Source: Hymenopus coronatus
Taxonomy: Eukaryota; Arthropoda; Insecta; Mantodea; Hymenopodidae
Assembly (NCBI GenBank): GCA_030762935.1
Contig: CM060895.1
Span: 38,000,001 to 38,064,000 of the forward strand
Length of the DNA: 64,000 nt
Direction: 5' to 3'
Shown: positions 1 to 11,983 of the stretch, piece after piece
How the letters are laid out: each line of letters starts with the position of its first letter
How positions within the stretch are numbered: the first letter of the stretch is position 1
Notes under the pieces: model-generated
What the model saw: only the letters and a program-made list of their open reading frames with translations
The model's database searches: none
Told to the model about the DNA's origin: nothing
Program-made: the position numbers and the translations under genes

Positions 1-1088
1 TTGGCAGCAGCAGTAACCATTAAGATCATGAGTCGATTTCACCTATGTAACCTTTCTCTGAAAGCTAGCATTGTAGCATCAAATGCAGTTGATATGAAGC
101 GAAAGCGTTACTTTTACTGAAGGCCTTTTGTCGCTGTTGTGTGTTATCAATAATAATATGTGTCGTCGTTCATTTGTCTTCCTCGGAGTCGGTCGAGATT
201 AGCACCCGTGAAATACTTAATAAACAAACGTGTACATATCTCTGAAAAGTCCTTTGGTGCGCAGGCTTTGCTCGTTCCTGTAGAACACAAGTTGGTTCTC
301 ACTCATAAAATTACATACTTAGGCACTCACACCTCCGCGTTCAGATACGTACAACGCACAGCCTATAGTGTACCGCGTACAGCATCACGCAGAATAAGCT
401 GCAACAGCAACAATAATCACAATAACAGTAAGAATCACAGTAAACTGATTCCTTGTAAGCGCATGGCTTACAATACTGAACTCATTCCTGATTTGCTGAA
501 AAGAAGTGCGAAAATAGCGTTGTCACGTGACTAACTTGGTAAGTTCTTTGTATTTAACCCACTTGACCGCTCTTTATAATGAAGAAATCCCGAGCTTCTG
601 ACTTTTTAGGAACTAGCATTTCTTTAAATACCCTGTTATTTATGTCTCTAATGCGTTAAAAATCTTGCTCCATAAAGGCAATTGTGTTACTACCATTAAC
701 AAAGAAGGTAACCTTGACGAACATAATAGCAACTTCTTTCCGAGTTAGCGACGTGAGTGCAGTGCCTCTGAAGATGTCCCCCACAGACAGGGACGAAATG
801 TTAGGTAGAAATATTTTAACTGAACATATTTTAACCTACAGACCACGGCAAAACAGCCCGAAAATTTTAAATTTTAAAACCATGGACACCGGCCGTGAAA
901 GCTTACGCATATATTTAGTGGGAAGGTTTTTCCAGCATGTGTAAAGTTATTTTGAGTCAGGCGAGCAAATTTCCTTTCAGAAAATGTAAAACAATGTTGT
1001 ATTTGTACTTTGGTGACACCTGCTAAATGTTCCTATACTTGTCATTTACTCCTATGGTATCTGTTCTTTCTGGCACGGTTCGTTCTGT
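1..1088. other. Unassigned sequence
   Basis: No recognisable gene or repeat. Open frames at 160-534 and 684-944 have no domain, no visible splice context and ordinary low-complexity stretches (asparagine-rich in the first), so I do not call them genes. The segment near 885-905 (GACACCGGCCGTGAAAGC) is matched in the opposite orientation near 16709-16735, so part of this region is probably an old dispersed repeat. Confidence 0.4.
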
Positions 1089-1089
1089 G

Positions 1090-1260
1090 TGTGTGAACAA
1101 CATAACCCAAAATCTAAAAGTTAGTTAAATACCGTAACTACATGATAATTAAGTCCAGCATCCTTCAAAGATGCGATATGAAAATTTTCAAGATATTCCC
1201 CAAATTACTTTTACATGGACAATTTTTGGAGAAGTCAGATTTTCTCATAAAAGCTACACA
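1090..1260 (-). repeat. HINE-like element, internal fragment
   Basis: Diverged reverse-orientation fragment. The recognisable order is GTGTGTGTGAAC, the 'aac-ata-accc-aaaa' block, 'tccttcaaagatgcgatatga' and 'tttacatgga', as in the complete copies. Both ends are missing. Confidence 0.6.
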
Positions 1261-1363
1261 ATTGCAATTGTGTACCCGATATTTACCTTGGCAGTGTTTA
1301 GGTTTGAAAATTAGTTCTGAAAAGGAAGTTTGTAAATACCACCTTTGAGATTTTTACTGGTTT

Positions 1364-1690
1364 CTCTACCAATTACTATGTATTTACATATTAGCTAGAA
1401 CAAATAATGTATTCCACCAACATTTAAATACACAGATTTCACTGTAAATATGAGTTTTAGGGTCCTCTAAATAAAAAAAAATGAATTTTTAGAAAAACAT
1501 CCGCGCGTGTACGTGTATGCAGACAGCATAACTCAAAAAATAGAAACACGGTTGATTACTAGGACTTTAAGTTCAGTTTCGTCCAAGTATAGGACACGAA
1601 GATTTTCAAGAAAATCCGCACTCCAAAATACGAGTAGTTTATTATAGAGTAGGTAGAAAAAGTCTTGTGAATGGAACAAATTAGAATTTT
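1364..1690 (-). repeat. HINE-like element, internally deleted copy
   Basis: Reverse-orientation copy. The terminal hairpin is degenerate (ACTATGTATTTACATATTAG). It then runs through the microsatellite region and the palindromic block, jumps over several hundred bases, and ends with the 5'-end sequence GTAGAAAAAGTCTTGTGAATGG. Confidence 0.7.
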
Positions 1691-2067
1691 CTTCATTTCT
1701 ATAGCTTTCTGTAACTGCTACTGCCAACTTTTACTTTTTGCATTTTAAGAATATAGGTTAATTCAACTTGATTTAGTGTCTGATTCATTAAAATATATAA
1801 CTATTTACTAATATAAATTAAATTCTAAAAATGAGTAGGTTTTTCGGTTTTTAGAGTAATAATTACTTTAAATATGAATTGCTCAAATATGGTTTTTCAA
1901 CACAAATGACCTTTTTCTTTGAAATTACAAGGTGAATTACCACACAATTTTAGCACATAGTACAAACAACTCCTTAATCATGTGGACTCGCTTTAGCTGA
2001 ATTTGTTAAAATAGTATATTTTGTAAAAAAAAGATAATATAAAAATGTTATAGGTCTACAGAAAACT
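1691..2067. other. AT-rich spacer
   Basis: No gene, RNA or recognisable repeat seen between two HINE-like copies. Confidence 0.4.
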
Positions 2068-2906
2068 TCATGTGTTTCAACCATATAACTTTCTCTATCT
2101 CTTCTGCAAACAAAAGATTAATCTTTCATCTCCACCATGCTAATCGAGATACACATTAGTAGAGATAGTCTTATTCCTTGCTTTCTTGTAAGTAGAAGAG
2201 AAATAAAGGAATGCAAAGGCTAAAGCGATAATCTAATTATTTAAAAACTAGTCACCATGTGATACAATTGAAATTCGGCTCTTTTGCATGGCCCGGAATA
2301 AAACAAAAGAAATATGAAACGATTAAAGACTTCTCGTTTCAGAAAGAGTAAGTATCAAAAACTGAAATCAATAAAAAGGAATATCTCGCAAATGGTTGAA
2401 TAAGAAAAAACGTTAATGTAACATAACATGTCTGTTTTAAATACATCTACATTTTCGTGTAGTAAATTTTGTCTATTTCTTACGGTTTACCAGTTCTCGA
2501 AAAATCATCCATTATAAAGGGATCTTCAGGGGCTATTCACAGAAAACTCCAGATATACATTTCATTTGTCTTCAACATGTAATATTTTAATTAAAATTGT
2601 TAAAGTCATTTTTGAGAAAATCAAAATGTAAGGCGTTATTTTGGGTCGGAGGCTTCCTTGAAAATCTTCAATCGCATTCTTGGAAGATATGTTTGGTATT
2701 TATTGGACTTTTCGGTTGTTGAGTTATGCTGTTCACGCTGGCACCACATACGCATATGTGCATACATATATACAGGCAAGCATCTGTATGATCGAGGGGT
2801 CCGCAAAACATGCATTTACGGCGAAAGCTGTAATTGAATTGTTGAGTGGATGCACTTTTGAATGCAATACCTTCTCTAACTACTAGGCACATGGAAAAAG
2901 TAAAAA
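2068..2906 (+). repeat. HINE-like element, full-length diverged copy
   Basis: Begins with a diverged 5' end followed by ACTTTCTCTA, carries the internal GCTAAT...ATTAG inverted repeat, the 'cttacggtttacc' block and a tattered CA-rich region, and ends in a decayed hairpin plus GGAAAAAGTAAAAA. Another copy in the same direction begins at the very next base. Confidence 0.8.
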
Positions 2907-4420
2907 TCTGATGTGCACCATTCACATGAATTTCTCTACATCTCTGCAACAAATTATTCTTAAAAAGCTTATACTCCTATTTACTTCATGCTAATCAGAA
3001 AATATTAGCAGAAATAGTCTTATCATTTGCTTCCTTGCGAAATAAGAGAGTACCATAGGTTAAAGTGACAGTCAAAAGCTGGTTGCTATGTCCCTGAAGT
3101 TCCTTTGTTTGTATGGACAGCAGTTGACAAATTCCTGTATGAGAAAAATATAAGTATTTCAAAGCAGAAACCAAAAACAAGGAATGTCTCAAAAACGATA
3201 AACTCCACGAAAAAATGCATGTAACATAAATGGTGTGTTTTAACGTGCTCTACATTTTTCGTGTAGTAAGTTTTCGTCCATCTCTAACGGTTCAGCAGTT
3301 ATTCAAAATTCCGAAAAATTCATCCAGAAAAAGTAATCTTCAGAGGCTATTCCCAGAAAATTCAAGATATACATTTTATTTGTTAGGTAAATAGCTTTAA
3401 TATACGATATTTTAATCAAAATCGTTAGAGCCATTTTTGAGAAAATCAAAATTTTCGAAAAAGGTTTGGGGTGGGGGGATTTTTCTCAAAATCTTCGTAT
3501 CGCATCCCTGAAAGATACTAAACTGAAATACCTTGTTTGTTATTTTAGCGACTTTTCGTTTTTGAGTTATCGTGTTCACAGACACACGGACACATACACA
3601 CACGGACCTTTTTGGATAAAGGCCCGTCTGTGTGTCTGTGAACAGTATAGCTCAAAAACGAAAAGACCGTTGAAAACCAAACTTGGTATTTAAGTTTGGT
3701 ATCTTCCAAGGATGCGAAGATTTTCAAGAAAATCCCTCCACCCTCAACTACCCCTTACATGGAACTTTTTTGGAAAATTTTGATTTTCTTAAGTATGGTT
3801 CTAACAATTTTGATTAAAACATCGTATATTAAAGATATTTTCTGGGTATAGCCCCTGAAGAATACTTTATTCTGGATGAATTTTACGGAATTTTGCATAA
3901 CTGCTAAACCGTAAGAAATGGACAAAAACTTACCACACAAAAAACGTAGAGCACATTAAAACACACAATTTATGTTATATATATATTTTTTTTTTCGTGG
4001 AGTTGATCGTTTTTTAGATATTCCTGGTTTTAGATTCCAGCTTTAAAAAACTTGTATTTTTCTCTTACAGGAATTTGTCAATTTCTGTCCATACAAAGGA
4101 ACCTCAGTCACATAGCAACCAGCTTTTGACTATCACTTTAACCTATGCTACTCCCTTATTTCGCTTCTACTTACAAGGAAGCAAGCAATAAGACTATTTC
4201 TGCTAATTTTTTTTCGATTAGCATGAAGTAAATAGAAGCATAAGCTTTTTAACAATAATTTGTTACAGAGAATGTAGAGAAAATCATGTGAATGGAACAC
4301 ATTAGATACAGGGGACCTTAAAACATATATTTCCGGTGAAATCTCGGTATCGAATTTTTGGGTGGAGTGCAATACCTTCTCTATACACTATTTACATGGT
4401 ACGTATAGAGAAAGTAAAAA
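2907..4420 (+). repeat. HINE-like element, copy interrupted by an inverted copy
   Basis: The 5' part (2907-3618) starts TCTGATGTGCACC and runs to 'acggacctttttggata'. The 3' part resumes at about 4305 with 'gatacaggggacc' and ends with the hairpin and TAGAGAAAGTAAAAA. The stretch between (3619-4304) is another copy in the opposite direction. GATA occurs at both joints. Confidence 0.8.
3619..4304 (-). repeat. HINE-like element, truncated copy nested in another
   Basis: Reverse-orientation copy lacking its 3' hairpin. It starts inside the GTGTGTCTGTGAAC microsatellite region and runs to the family's 5' end (TGTGAATGGAACACATTA). It splits a forward copy. Confidence 0.75.
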
Positions 4421-5737
4421 GTAACTTTCCGATACTGCCTGCATATAGCAATAGTATAACGTGATCCATTGCGTGCTAATACTATGGAGGGGATACCTCG
4501 CGCACTACAACAAATGAGACCTATTGTGGCTAACGTTCCCCCCTCCCCCCTCCATGGAAAGGAATGAATTGAAGGAACCACAAGACTGCAGGTCGCAAAC
4601 AGACAGGCCTCAGAGACGCGCCCAGTCTCTTACCAGCTCCTGGCTAGAAGACCCTTGAGCTGACAGCTGCCTAGAGAGGTCAATGAACGACCCGTCGAAC
4701 TTCGTAGGCGTCCAGTGTCCTTGGGGAATAATTTTCATTGGAACAACGTTCGCGCCATCTGTCCGGCACTACGTCATATCACGAAACATTTGGAAACATT
4801 TTTAAAATGAGAAGGAAACGGAAGTTATAGAAAGAAAATTATAGTAGATGAAAAATCACTTCAGCATTCGTTTAACGGCCAGGGAAATGAAAGCCAAGAA
4901 AAACCTATGTGACAACAGTTGACTGGAATCGAACCCGGGACCACATTACTATGGAGTAACTCGCTTAGTGTGCGGACAATAACTTCACATTGCAGTATCA
5001 CTTTTGTGTTTGACAGTATTCTCGACGATTTTTAAACACCGACTTTAGACAGTGTTTATTAAACATATCTTCAAACAATATCTAACTTTTAAGCTTCGCC
5101 TAAATATAATTTCTGCATCCACCTTTAAAATATGTCAGTAGTTTTTAAACTGTAAGCTTTGGTGTAACTAAAATAAACCATGGAAACGCTCAAAGGGAGA
5201 AAAGTAAGTCAGAATGCCATAAAACCCTTTATTAAACTTATCTCGGAAAACAGTCGAGCATTATCGATAATTTCTTCACTGTTGGATAACTTAATTCCCC
5301 TCGGTAGCTTTAAGCTACGCGACATTTAATTGCAAAACCAGACGACTGGTTGCCAAGGGAATCAGAAATAATACCCTGATTTTCATCTGTTTTCGAGGAA
5401 TATTGGCATTGGTGGAAATTCTGTTCCTTTATTACAAATATAAAGGATTTTGGGAAAACGTACCTCTAAACGGAAGGGACTCAAAACGGGGCGAAAGCTT
5501 CTTTATTACATTAAGCTAGGACAGCTATTTGAATAACTATTTCAGTATTCAACAGTTTTCCTTCCAACATTATAGGTATCATGGGTTCCGGATGTCTATA
5601 AAATACAGAATTAATATATTGTAAAATATAAATATTATACTTCAGTGCGGTGTGTTTCAACACATGCTATGCAAAGGTAAATCAATGAACTTAAATACCT
5701 AGATGTCATGTATTTGAAGTTAGCAGTTTTTTTTTTT
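4421..5737. other. Unassigned sequence
   Basis: No gene recognised. GC content is locally higher around 4480-4760 but no reading frame stands out. A tRNA-like segment at 4918-4985 is listed separately. Confidence 0.4.
4918..4985 (-). repeat. tRNA-like segment (probable SINE head)
   Basis: The reverse complement contains GGTCCCGGGTTCGATTCCAG, a good pol III B-box/T-arm, preceded by an A-box-like stretch. Pairing of an acceptor stem is poor, so this is more likely a SINE head or tRNA pseudogene than a working tRNA. Confidence 0.45.
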
Positions 5738-6570
5738 ACTTTCTCTATACGTACTATGTACATAGTGTATAGAGAAGGTATTGCACTCCACCAAAAAAAT
5801 TTGATACCGAGATTTCACCGGAAATATATGTTTTAGGGTCTCCTCTATCCAAAAAAAGTACTTTCAGAAAAAGGTCCGTGTGTCTGTGAACTCGATAACT
5901 CAAAAACGAAAAGTCGGGAAAGCACCAAACTTGGTATTTAAGTTTAGTATCTTCCAGGGATGCGACACGAAGATTTTGAGAAAAATCCCCCCACCATAAA
6001 CTACCCTTTACATGGAACTTTTTCGAAAATTTTGATTTTCTCAAAAATGGCTCTAACGATTTTGATTAAAATTTCGTATATTTCAGATATTTATCTGACA
6101 AATGTATATCTTGAATTTTCTGGGAATAAACTCTAAAGACCACTTTATTCTAAGTGAATTTTACGGAATTTTGCATAACTGCTAAACTGTGAGAGATAGA
6201 CAAAACTTACAACATGTAGACCATATTAAAACATGTAGAGCATATTAAAACACACAATTTATGTTGAATACTTTTTTTCGTGGAGTTGATCGTTTTTGAG
6301 ATATTCCTTGTTTTTGTCCTCAGGTACGAAAAACTTAACTTTTCTCATACAGGAATTTGCCAACTCGTGTCCATACAAACAAAGGAACTTCAGTCACATA
6401 GCAACCAGCTTTTACTATCGCTTTAACCTATGCTACTCCCATATTTCCCTTCTACTTACAAGGAAGCAAGTAATAAGACTATTTCTGCTAATTTTTTGTC
6501 GATTAGCATGAAGTAAATAGAAGTATAAACTTTTTAAAACTCACGTGTTGCAGAGATGTAGAGAAAGTCA
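5738..6570 (-). repeat. HINE-like element, full-length copy
   Basis: One of the best complete copies, in reverse orientation. It opens with the 3' hairpin (TTCTCTATACGTACTATGTACATAGTGTATAGAGAA read across both arms), then the microsatellite (here short), the TACCAAACTTGGTA palindrome, the long conserved middle and the GTAGAGAAAGTCA end. Confidence 0.85.
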
Positions 6571-6790
6571 TTTTTGAGTTATCGTGTTCACAGACACACG
6601 GATACACTGACACACTGACACACGGACACACCGACACACTGACACACGGACACACACACGGACTTTTTTTTTTTTTTCAGAAAATACCCTAAAAGATATA
6701 TTTCCGGTGAAATCTCGTATCGAATTTTTTGATGGAGTGCAATACCTTCTCTATACACTATGTATATGGTGCGTGTAGAGAAAGTAAAAA
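6571..6790 (+). repeat. HINE-like element, 3'-end fragment with expanded microsatellite
   Basis: Starts at 'tttttgagttatcgtgttcacagacacacgg', carries about 75 bases of ACACGGACAC-type repeats and a poly-T run, and ends with the hairpin and TAGAGAAAGTAAAAA. It abuts a reverse copy on its left and a forward copy on its right. Confidence 0.8.
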
Positions 6791-7275
6791 TCTGCTGAGC
6801 TCCATTCACATAGGTTCTCTCTGTTCTGCAAACAACGAGACTTACAAAAGATTATTCTTCCATCTGCTTCAATTTCATCGACATAAACATTAGCAGAATT
6901 GGTCCTATTACTTTCTTGTATGTAAAAGGGAAGTAAGGGAATACACTAAGCTGAAGCAATACTCAAAAGCCTTTAAAAGCTGGTCGCTATTTGATGCAAC
7001 TGAAATTCGGTCCTCTTTGGACGGTTAGAAGTAAAACAAAAGAGATATGAAACGAGTTACATCTTTCCGCTTGAAAAAAGTATATAAGTTAATATTGAAA
7101 CAAATAATATGGAATGTCTAATTGAAATACCTCGGAAATGGTTAACTCTGCGAAAAAAGGCCATAAGATATAAATTGTGTGATATAATGAGATCTACATG
7201 ATGAGATCGATTTTCCGACCGATTTTGAATTGAGGCTATTTGGGAATCTTTGGCCTACATCTGAAATCACGAAAA
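6791..7275 (+). repeat. HINE-like element, 5' part
   Basis: Starts TCTGCTGAGCTCC directly after the end of the previous copy, keeps the GACATAAACATTAGCAG region and the later 'gaacgag'/'tctacat' blocks, then decays without a 3' end. Confidence 0.7.
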
Positions 7276-7384
7276 TAATTTAAATGGATTCCTTAAAGAG
7301 TACATTGTACACTGTTTCAGAAATTAAATAATATATTAATGAGTACAGTGATGGTATCTTCGTTAAGTCACTACTGCTATACCG

Positions 7385-7562
7385 ATTGTGAGATTTGTGG
7401 TGGACAAAGCGGCGCAGGGGCGGGTTTACTCCGGGTTCTCCGGTTTCCCCCGCCATCTCATTCCACCGGGGCTCCGTCTTCATGTATCGTCAGTGTCATC
7501 GCCTGCGGTGCCAGAGCACAGTAAAAGCGGGCGTTAAAAACTATAAAAAAAAAAAAAAAAAA
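7385..7562 (+). repeat. SINE, 'GTGGTGGACAAAGCGG' family
   Basis: Sequence beginning GATTTGTGGTGGACAAAGCG, then GGTTCTCCGGTTTCCCCC, ending 'aaaagcgggcgttaaaaact' and a run of about 18 A. A second copy at 11230-11405 with target-site duplications shows it is a mobile SINE. It is followed at once by a HINE-like copy. Confidence 0.75.
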
Positions 7563-7576
7563 AAACGAAAAAAAAA

Positions 7577-8413
7577 CTTATGTGTTACATTCACATGACT
7601 TTCTCTATATCTCTGCAACAAATTAGTTTTAAAAAGATCATGCTTCTATTTACTTCATGCTAATCGACAAAAAAGTATCAGAAATAGTCTTATTATTCGC
7701 TTCCTTGTAAGTAGAAGGGAAATAAGGGAGTAGCATAGGTTAAAATGATAGTCAAAAGCTGGTTGCTATGTGACTGAAGTTCCTTTGTTTGTATGGACAC
7801 GAGTTGACAAATTTCTGTATGAGAAAAGTTAAGTTTTTCGAGCATGAAAACAAAAACAAGGAATATCTCAAAAACGATCAACTCCACGAAAAAAATGTAT
7901 ACATCATAAATTGTGTGTTGTAATGTGCTCTACATTTTTTGTGTGGTAAGGTTTTGTCTATCTCTTACGGTTTAGCATTTATGCAAAATTCCGTAAAATT
8001 CACTCAGAATAAAGTAGTCTTCAGAGGCTATTCCGAGAAAATTCAAAATATACATTTTATTTGTCAGGTAAATTTTTTTAATATACAATAATTTAATGAA
8101 AATCGTTTGAGCCCTTTTTTAGAAAATAAAAATTTTCGAAAAAAGTTCCATGTAAAGGTATTTTTGGATGGGGGAATTTTTCTCAAAATCTTCGTGTCAC
8201 ATCCCTAGTCGATAAACTTAAATACCAAGTTTGGTATTTTACCGACTTTTCGTTTTTGAGTTATAGTGTTCACAGACACACGGACACACATACGGACCTT
8301 TTTGTGAAAATGCTCTTTTTAGGATACAGGGGACCCTAAAACATATATTTCCGGTGAAATCTCGGTATCTCCTCTATACACAATGTACATAGTACGTGTA
8401 GAGAAAGTAAAAA
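7577..8413 (+). repeat. HINE-like element, near-complete copy
   Basis: 5' end CTTATGTGTTACATTCACATG, subterminal ACTTTCTCTA, conserved middle, short ACAC tract, and terminal hairpin with GTAGAGAAAGTAAAAA. A small deletion removes the usual 'gaatttttgggtggagtgcaata' just before the hairpin. Confidence 0.85.
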
Positions 8414-9547
8414 CTACTGCTATGAAAATACCTACATTTAAGAAGAGAAATTAGCTGCTATATTATTTTCCTTGTTGCCTTTTCATTGTTATGTCGCTAT
8501 TAATGCAGTCGCACCGAGTTCAAGTGAAATGTTTAAATCAACTGCACGATATTAGTCTTTGACTAATATATTGTTACTGTATCTGCAGAAAAGGTAAGTG
8601 GGGAAAATGCTATAAAAGTTTAACAAGAGCTGCCTCCTGCTTTGCGAAGGGTAACGGGTTCGACTCCCGAATGGGTGCTGAACATTTTTTTCTAGCCGAT
8701 ATTATTCCCTATCCTCCCACATTGATGAGAGTATGTAATCTAATGAATAAAATCCAAAGAGAAACGAAACCAACTATAACACTGCACGAGGTAACAGCAC
8801 TGTCGATAAGTAGTTTGTTCCAAAGAGAAATCCCGCAGATATCACTTTGCAGTTGTGAACCTGAAATAAATAAATGACCTTAGTAGGTTTCTTGTGATAC
8901 AACTTTTGTTTTTTTATTGTAAAGTTTGCATCTAAGATTCCAATGATCTGATCCTAAGAAAAACAAAGTAAAAAACATAAAAAACATTCTAAACCAAATC
9001 TTAGAGACTTTTTCAACCGTCCCCTCTTGAAATTGGACGATTTCAATATAAATGTTGCGATTTTTAAAATAAATCTGGCGATATTTTGTGAAATGAATCT
9101 GGCAACCCTGCTAAGGACAGCTGTAGAGGATTCTGAGACGATCATTGCAATAGGAGCCAAGGAGTGACATATATAATGCTGATTAGTCTAGAAGCAGCAA
9201 ATATTGCATGTTTAAACACGAGCACTAACAGCTCCCTCGACATACCGATATAAAGTGGGCTGTCACGAGCGCTGGCAGCCATTTAGACAGGCTATGTGTC
9301 GTAACCTCAGCAAATGGAGGACGCTGTAAGAGACTGGTGAAATATTGCACTTGATGAGACCGCCAGAGTGCAAGCAATTTGTGTGACTTAGCAGTTGCTT
9401 ACATTTACTTGTTTAACTGCATAGTGATGATCGGGTGAATTCTTTGCGCCTTTGTCTACTTTTGTGCTCCTTCGTCCTTGCCTAAGGTAGGTTATCGAGC
9501 TTGCAATCGAAACTATTTTGTTCGTGTGGATTCTTTTTAATGTACTT
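8414..9547. other. Unassigned sequence with one SINE
   Basis: Apart from the SINE at 8625-8878 I see no gene. A TATAAAG with GC-rich surroundings at about 9250 is promoter-like, but nothing coding follows. Confidence 0.35.
8625..8878 (+). repeat. tRNA-derived SINE, 'TATTCCCTATCC' family
   Basis: tRNA-like head with B-box GGGTTCGACTCCC, then 'attattccctatcctcccaca' and a tail containing 'taaaatccaaag' and 'aataaataaatga'. The same body follows a better tRNA-like head at 26406-26590. Confidence 0.7.
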
Positions 9548-9600
9548 TTACGTTCTCTAACACGTGTGTATAATGTACATAGTAGATAGAAAAGATATTA
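9548..9600 (-). repeat. HINE-like element, terminal hairpin fragment
   Basis: Only the 3'-end hairpin region (ACGTTCTCTAACACGTGTG...TACATAGTAGATAGAAAAGATATT) remains, in reverse orientation, followed by a short TA repeat. Confidence 0.5.
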
Positions 9601-9622
9601 TATATATATATATGTATGTATT

Positions 9623-10460
9623 TACTTTTTCTACACGTAGGTACTATGTACAAAGTGCATAGAGAAGGTATTTTATTGCACCCAAAACTTCGATACCGAG
9701 ATTTCGAGATTTCACCGGAAATACATATTTTGGGTTCCCCTGAATACAAAAAAAAAACATTTTTGGAAAAAGGTCCATGTGTGTGCGTGTGTGTCTGTGT
9801 GTCTGTGGAGAGCATAGCTCAAAAACGAAAAGACCGTTGAATGCCAAACTTGGTATTTAAGTTTGGTATCTTCCAAGGATGCGAAACAAAGATTTTCAAG
9901 AAAATCCCCCCACCACCAACTACCCTTTATATAGAACTTTTTTCGAAAAGTTTGATTTTCTTAAAAATGACTCTAACGATTTTGATTAAAATATCGTATA
10001 TTAAAGATATTTATTTTTATATCTTGAATTTTATGGGACTAGCCTCTGAAGACTACTTTATTCTGGATCAATTTTACGGAATATTGCATAACTGCTAAAC
10101 CGTAAGATATAGACAAAAACTTATCACACAAAAACCGTGGAGCACATTAAAACACACAATTTATGTGGAGATCGTTTTTTAGATATTCCTTGTTTTTTAT
10201 TTCAGCTTTGAAAAACTTGTATTTTTCTCATACAGGAATTTGTCAATTCCTGTCCGTACAAACAAAGGAACTTCAGTCACATAGCAACCAGCTTTTGACT
10301 ATTAGTTTAACCTGTTTATTTCGCTTCTACTTACAAGGAAGCAAGTAATAAGACTATTTCTGCTAATTTTTTCTCGATTAGCATGAAGTAAATAGAAGCA
10401 TAATCTTTTTAAAAATAATTTGTTACAGAGATGTAGAGAAAGTCATGTGAATGGAACACA

Positions 10461-10464
<4 letters not shown>
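9623..10464 (-). repeat. HINE-like element, full-length copy
   Basis: Complete in reverse orientation: hairpin, GTGTGCGTGTGTGTCTGTGTG microsatellite, TACCAAACTTGGTA palindrome, conserved middle, and the end GTAGAGAAAGTCATGTGAATGG. A SINE has inserted just beyond its 5' end. Confidence 0.85.
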
Positions 10465-10496
<32 letters not shown>

Positions 10497-10730
10497 TAGC
10501 TAAACGTCCTTTAACCTGGTTGGTCATATCGGACCATGAATGGAATTGATGAAATGATGCTCAAACGATATCGGGGTCCATGCAGCTTAAACTTACTCCA
10601 CATTCGTCTTCTCAAAATAAGGGAAAACCCCGAAAAAATCTTATCCGGGTAACTCACCCTAAGCGAGGCTGGAACTCACGACCTGTTGAATATGAGGCAG
10701 ACACGCCACCACCACACTACCCAGGCGGTC
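10465..10730 (-). repeat. tRNA-derived SINE, 'TTAAAGGACGTTAA' family
   Basis: Reverse-orientation copy: poly-T first, then 'ctaaacgtcctttaacctgg', the 'acattcgtcttctca' block, and a tRNA-like head whose complement has GTCGTGAGTTCCAGCC and ends GCCTGGGTAG. Forward copies lie at 24900 and 25665. It separates two HINE-like pieces. Confidence 0.8.
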
Positions 10731-10812
10731 TAGAAAAGATATTGTATTACACCCAAAAATTCGCTACCGAGATTTCACCGCAAACAAATGTTTTGAGGAT
10801 CTTTGAGTAAAA
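10731..10812 (-). repeat. HINE-like element, short fragment
   Basis: Reverse-orientation 3' part only: 'gatattgtattacacccaaaaattcg', then 'accgagatttcaccg' and 'tgttttgagga'. It may be the continuation of a copy broken by neighbouring insertions. Confidence 0.65.
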
Positions 10813-11229
10813 AACACTTGATGCGTTCCATACATATAACTTTCTCTAGCTGTTCCAAATAAAAGTTATTCTTAACATAGCATATTCTTTTATATACATC
10901 ACGCTAATGGAGATAAATATTAGCAAAATCGGTATTATTGTATGCTTTATTAACAGTAGAAGGCAAATACACTACGCTAAAGCAATAGTTAAATGTTTTA
11001 AACTCTGGTCGGTATATGAAACAATTGAGGGTTGGTTCACTTTGCATGGCCCCGTTTGAGTAAAATTAGGTGGTTTAAAACTGAAAAAAAATCACAGAAA
11101 ATATTTAAAAAAAAAGGGCCAACTCTACAAGAAAAACGTATGTGACATACATTATGTGTTTTAACGAGGTCTACGAGGTCTTTTACAGTTTAACCCTTAT
11201 GTAAAATTTTGCAAAACTCATACAGGACA

Positions 11230-11405
11230 TCCCAAGCGACCGCATATGAGATTTGTGGTGGACAAAGCGGCGCAGGGGCGTGTTTTCTCCGGGTTCTCCG
11301 GTTTCCCCCACCATCAAATTCCACCGGGGCTCCATCTTCATGTATCATCAACGTCACCACCTGCGGTGCCAGAGCAGTAAAAGCGGGCGTTAAACACGAG
11401 CAAAA
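11230..11405 (+). repeat. SINE, 'GTGGTGGACAAAGCGG' family, with target-site duplication
   Basis: Same body as 7385-7562. It is bracketed by the direct repeat ATACAGGACA at 11220-11229 and 11406-11415, and the flanking HINE-like sequence closes up if the SINE and one repeat are removed. That is direct evidence of target-primed retrotransposition into this copy. Confidence 0.85.
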
Positions 11406-11700
11406 ATACAGGACAAAGAGGTCTTCAGAGAAGACTATTTCCAGAAAATTAAAAATATACATTTTATTTTTGATGTAAATATCTTTAACATTGTATTTTT
11501 ATGAAAATCGTTAGAGCTATTTTTAAAAACAACAAGAAATTTTCAAAAAGTATTTATGTTGGAATAGTTTGAGTGGGGCAATGTTTTTGAAAATCTTCAT
11601 TTCGCATCCTTGGAAGATACTAAACATAAATACCAAATTTGGTTTTTAACGGTCTATTCGTTTTTGAGCTATGCTGTCCACACACACACACATACGGACC

Positions 11701-11937
11701 TCATACACCCAAGGTCGCGGGTTCAAACCCGGCGCAGGACGATGGATTTTTTTCGGGCGTAAAAATCCTTAGCATGGCTTCCTTCGCAAAGGAAGTAAAG
11801 CCGTTGGTCCCGTATCGTAGAGTTACAGCACGTAAAAGAATCTCAAGCCCGCTAGAGAGGCCTCTGAGCAAAATTAAACGGTCTTTCACGCCCAATATAG
11901 AATGGGACGCTGAGAACCACAGCAGTTAAAGAGCGTC

Positions 11938-11969
<32 letters not shown>
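11701..11969 (+). repeat. tRNA-derived SINE, 'AGAGAGGCCTCTGAGC' family
   Basis: tRNA-like B-box GGGTTCAAACCC, then 'gcatggcttccttcg', AGAGAGGCCTCTGAGCAAAA, 'gcagttaaagagcgtccat' and about 29 A. It sits in the ACAC tract of a HINE-like copy. Relatives are at 42480-42690 and, reversed, 63455-63690. Confidence 0.8.

Positions 11970-11983
<14 letters not shown>

Noticed and set aside
160..534. 124-codon open frame near the window start
   Set aside because: No domain, N-rich low complexity, no splice or promoter support.
3412..3693. ORFs within HINE-like copies, such as the recurring 'FSFLSYRVHRHTD' frame
   Set aside because: The same short frame recurs with stops and shifts in many copies; the family has no consistent coding frame.
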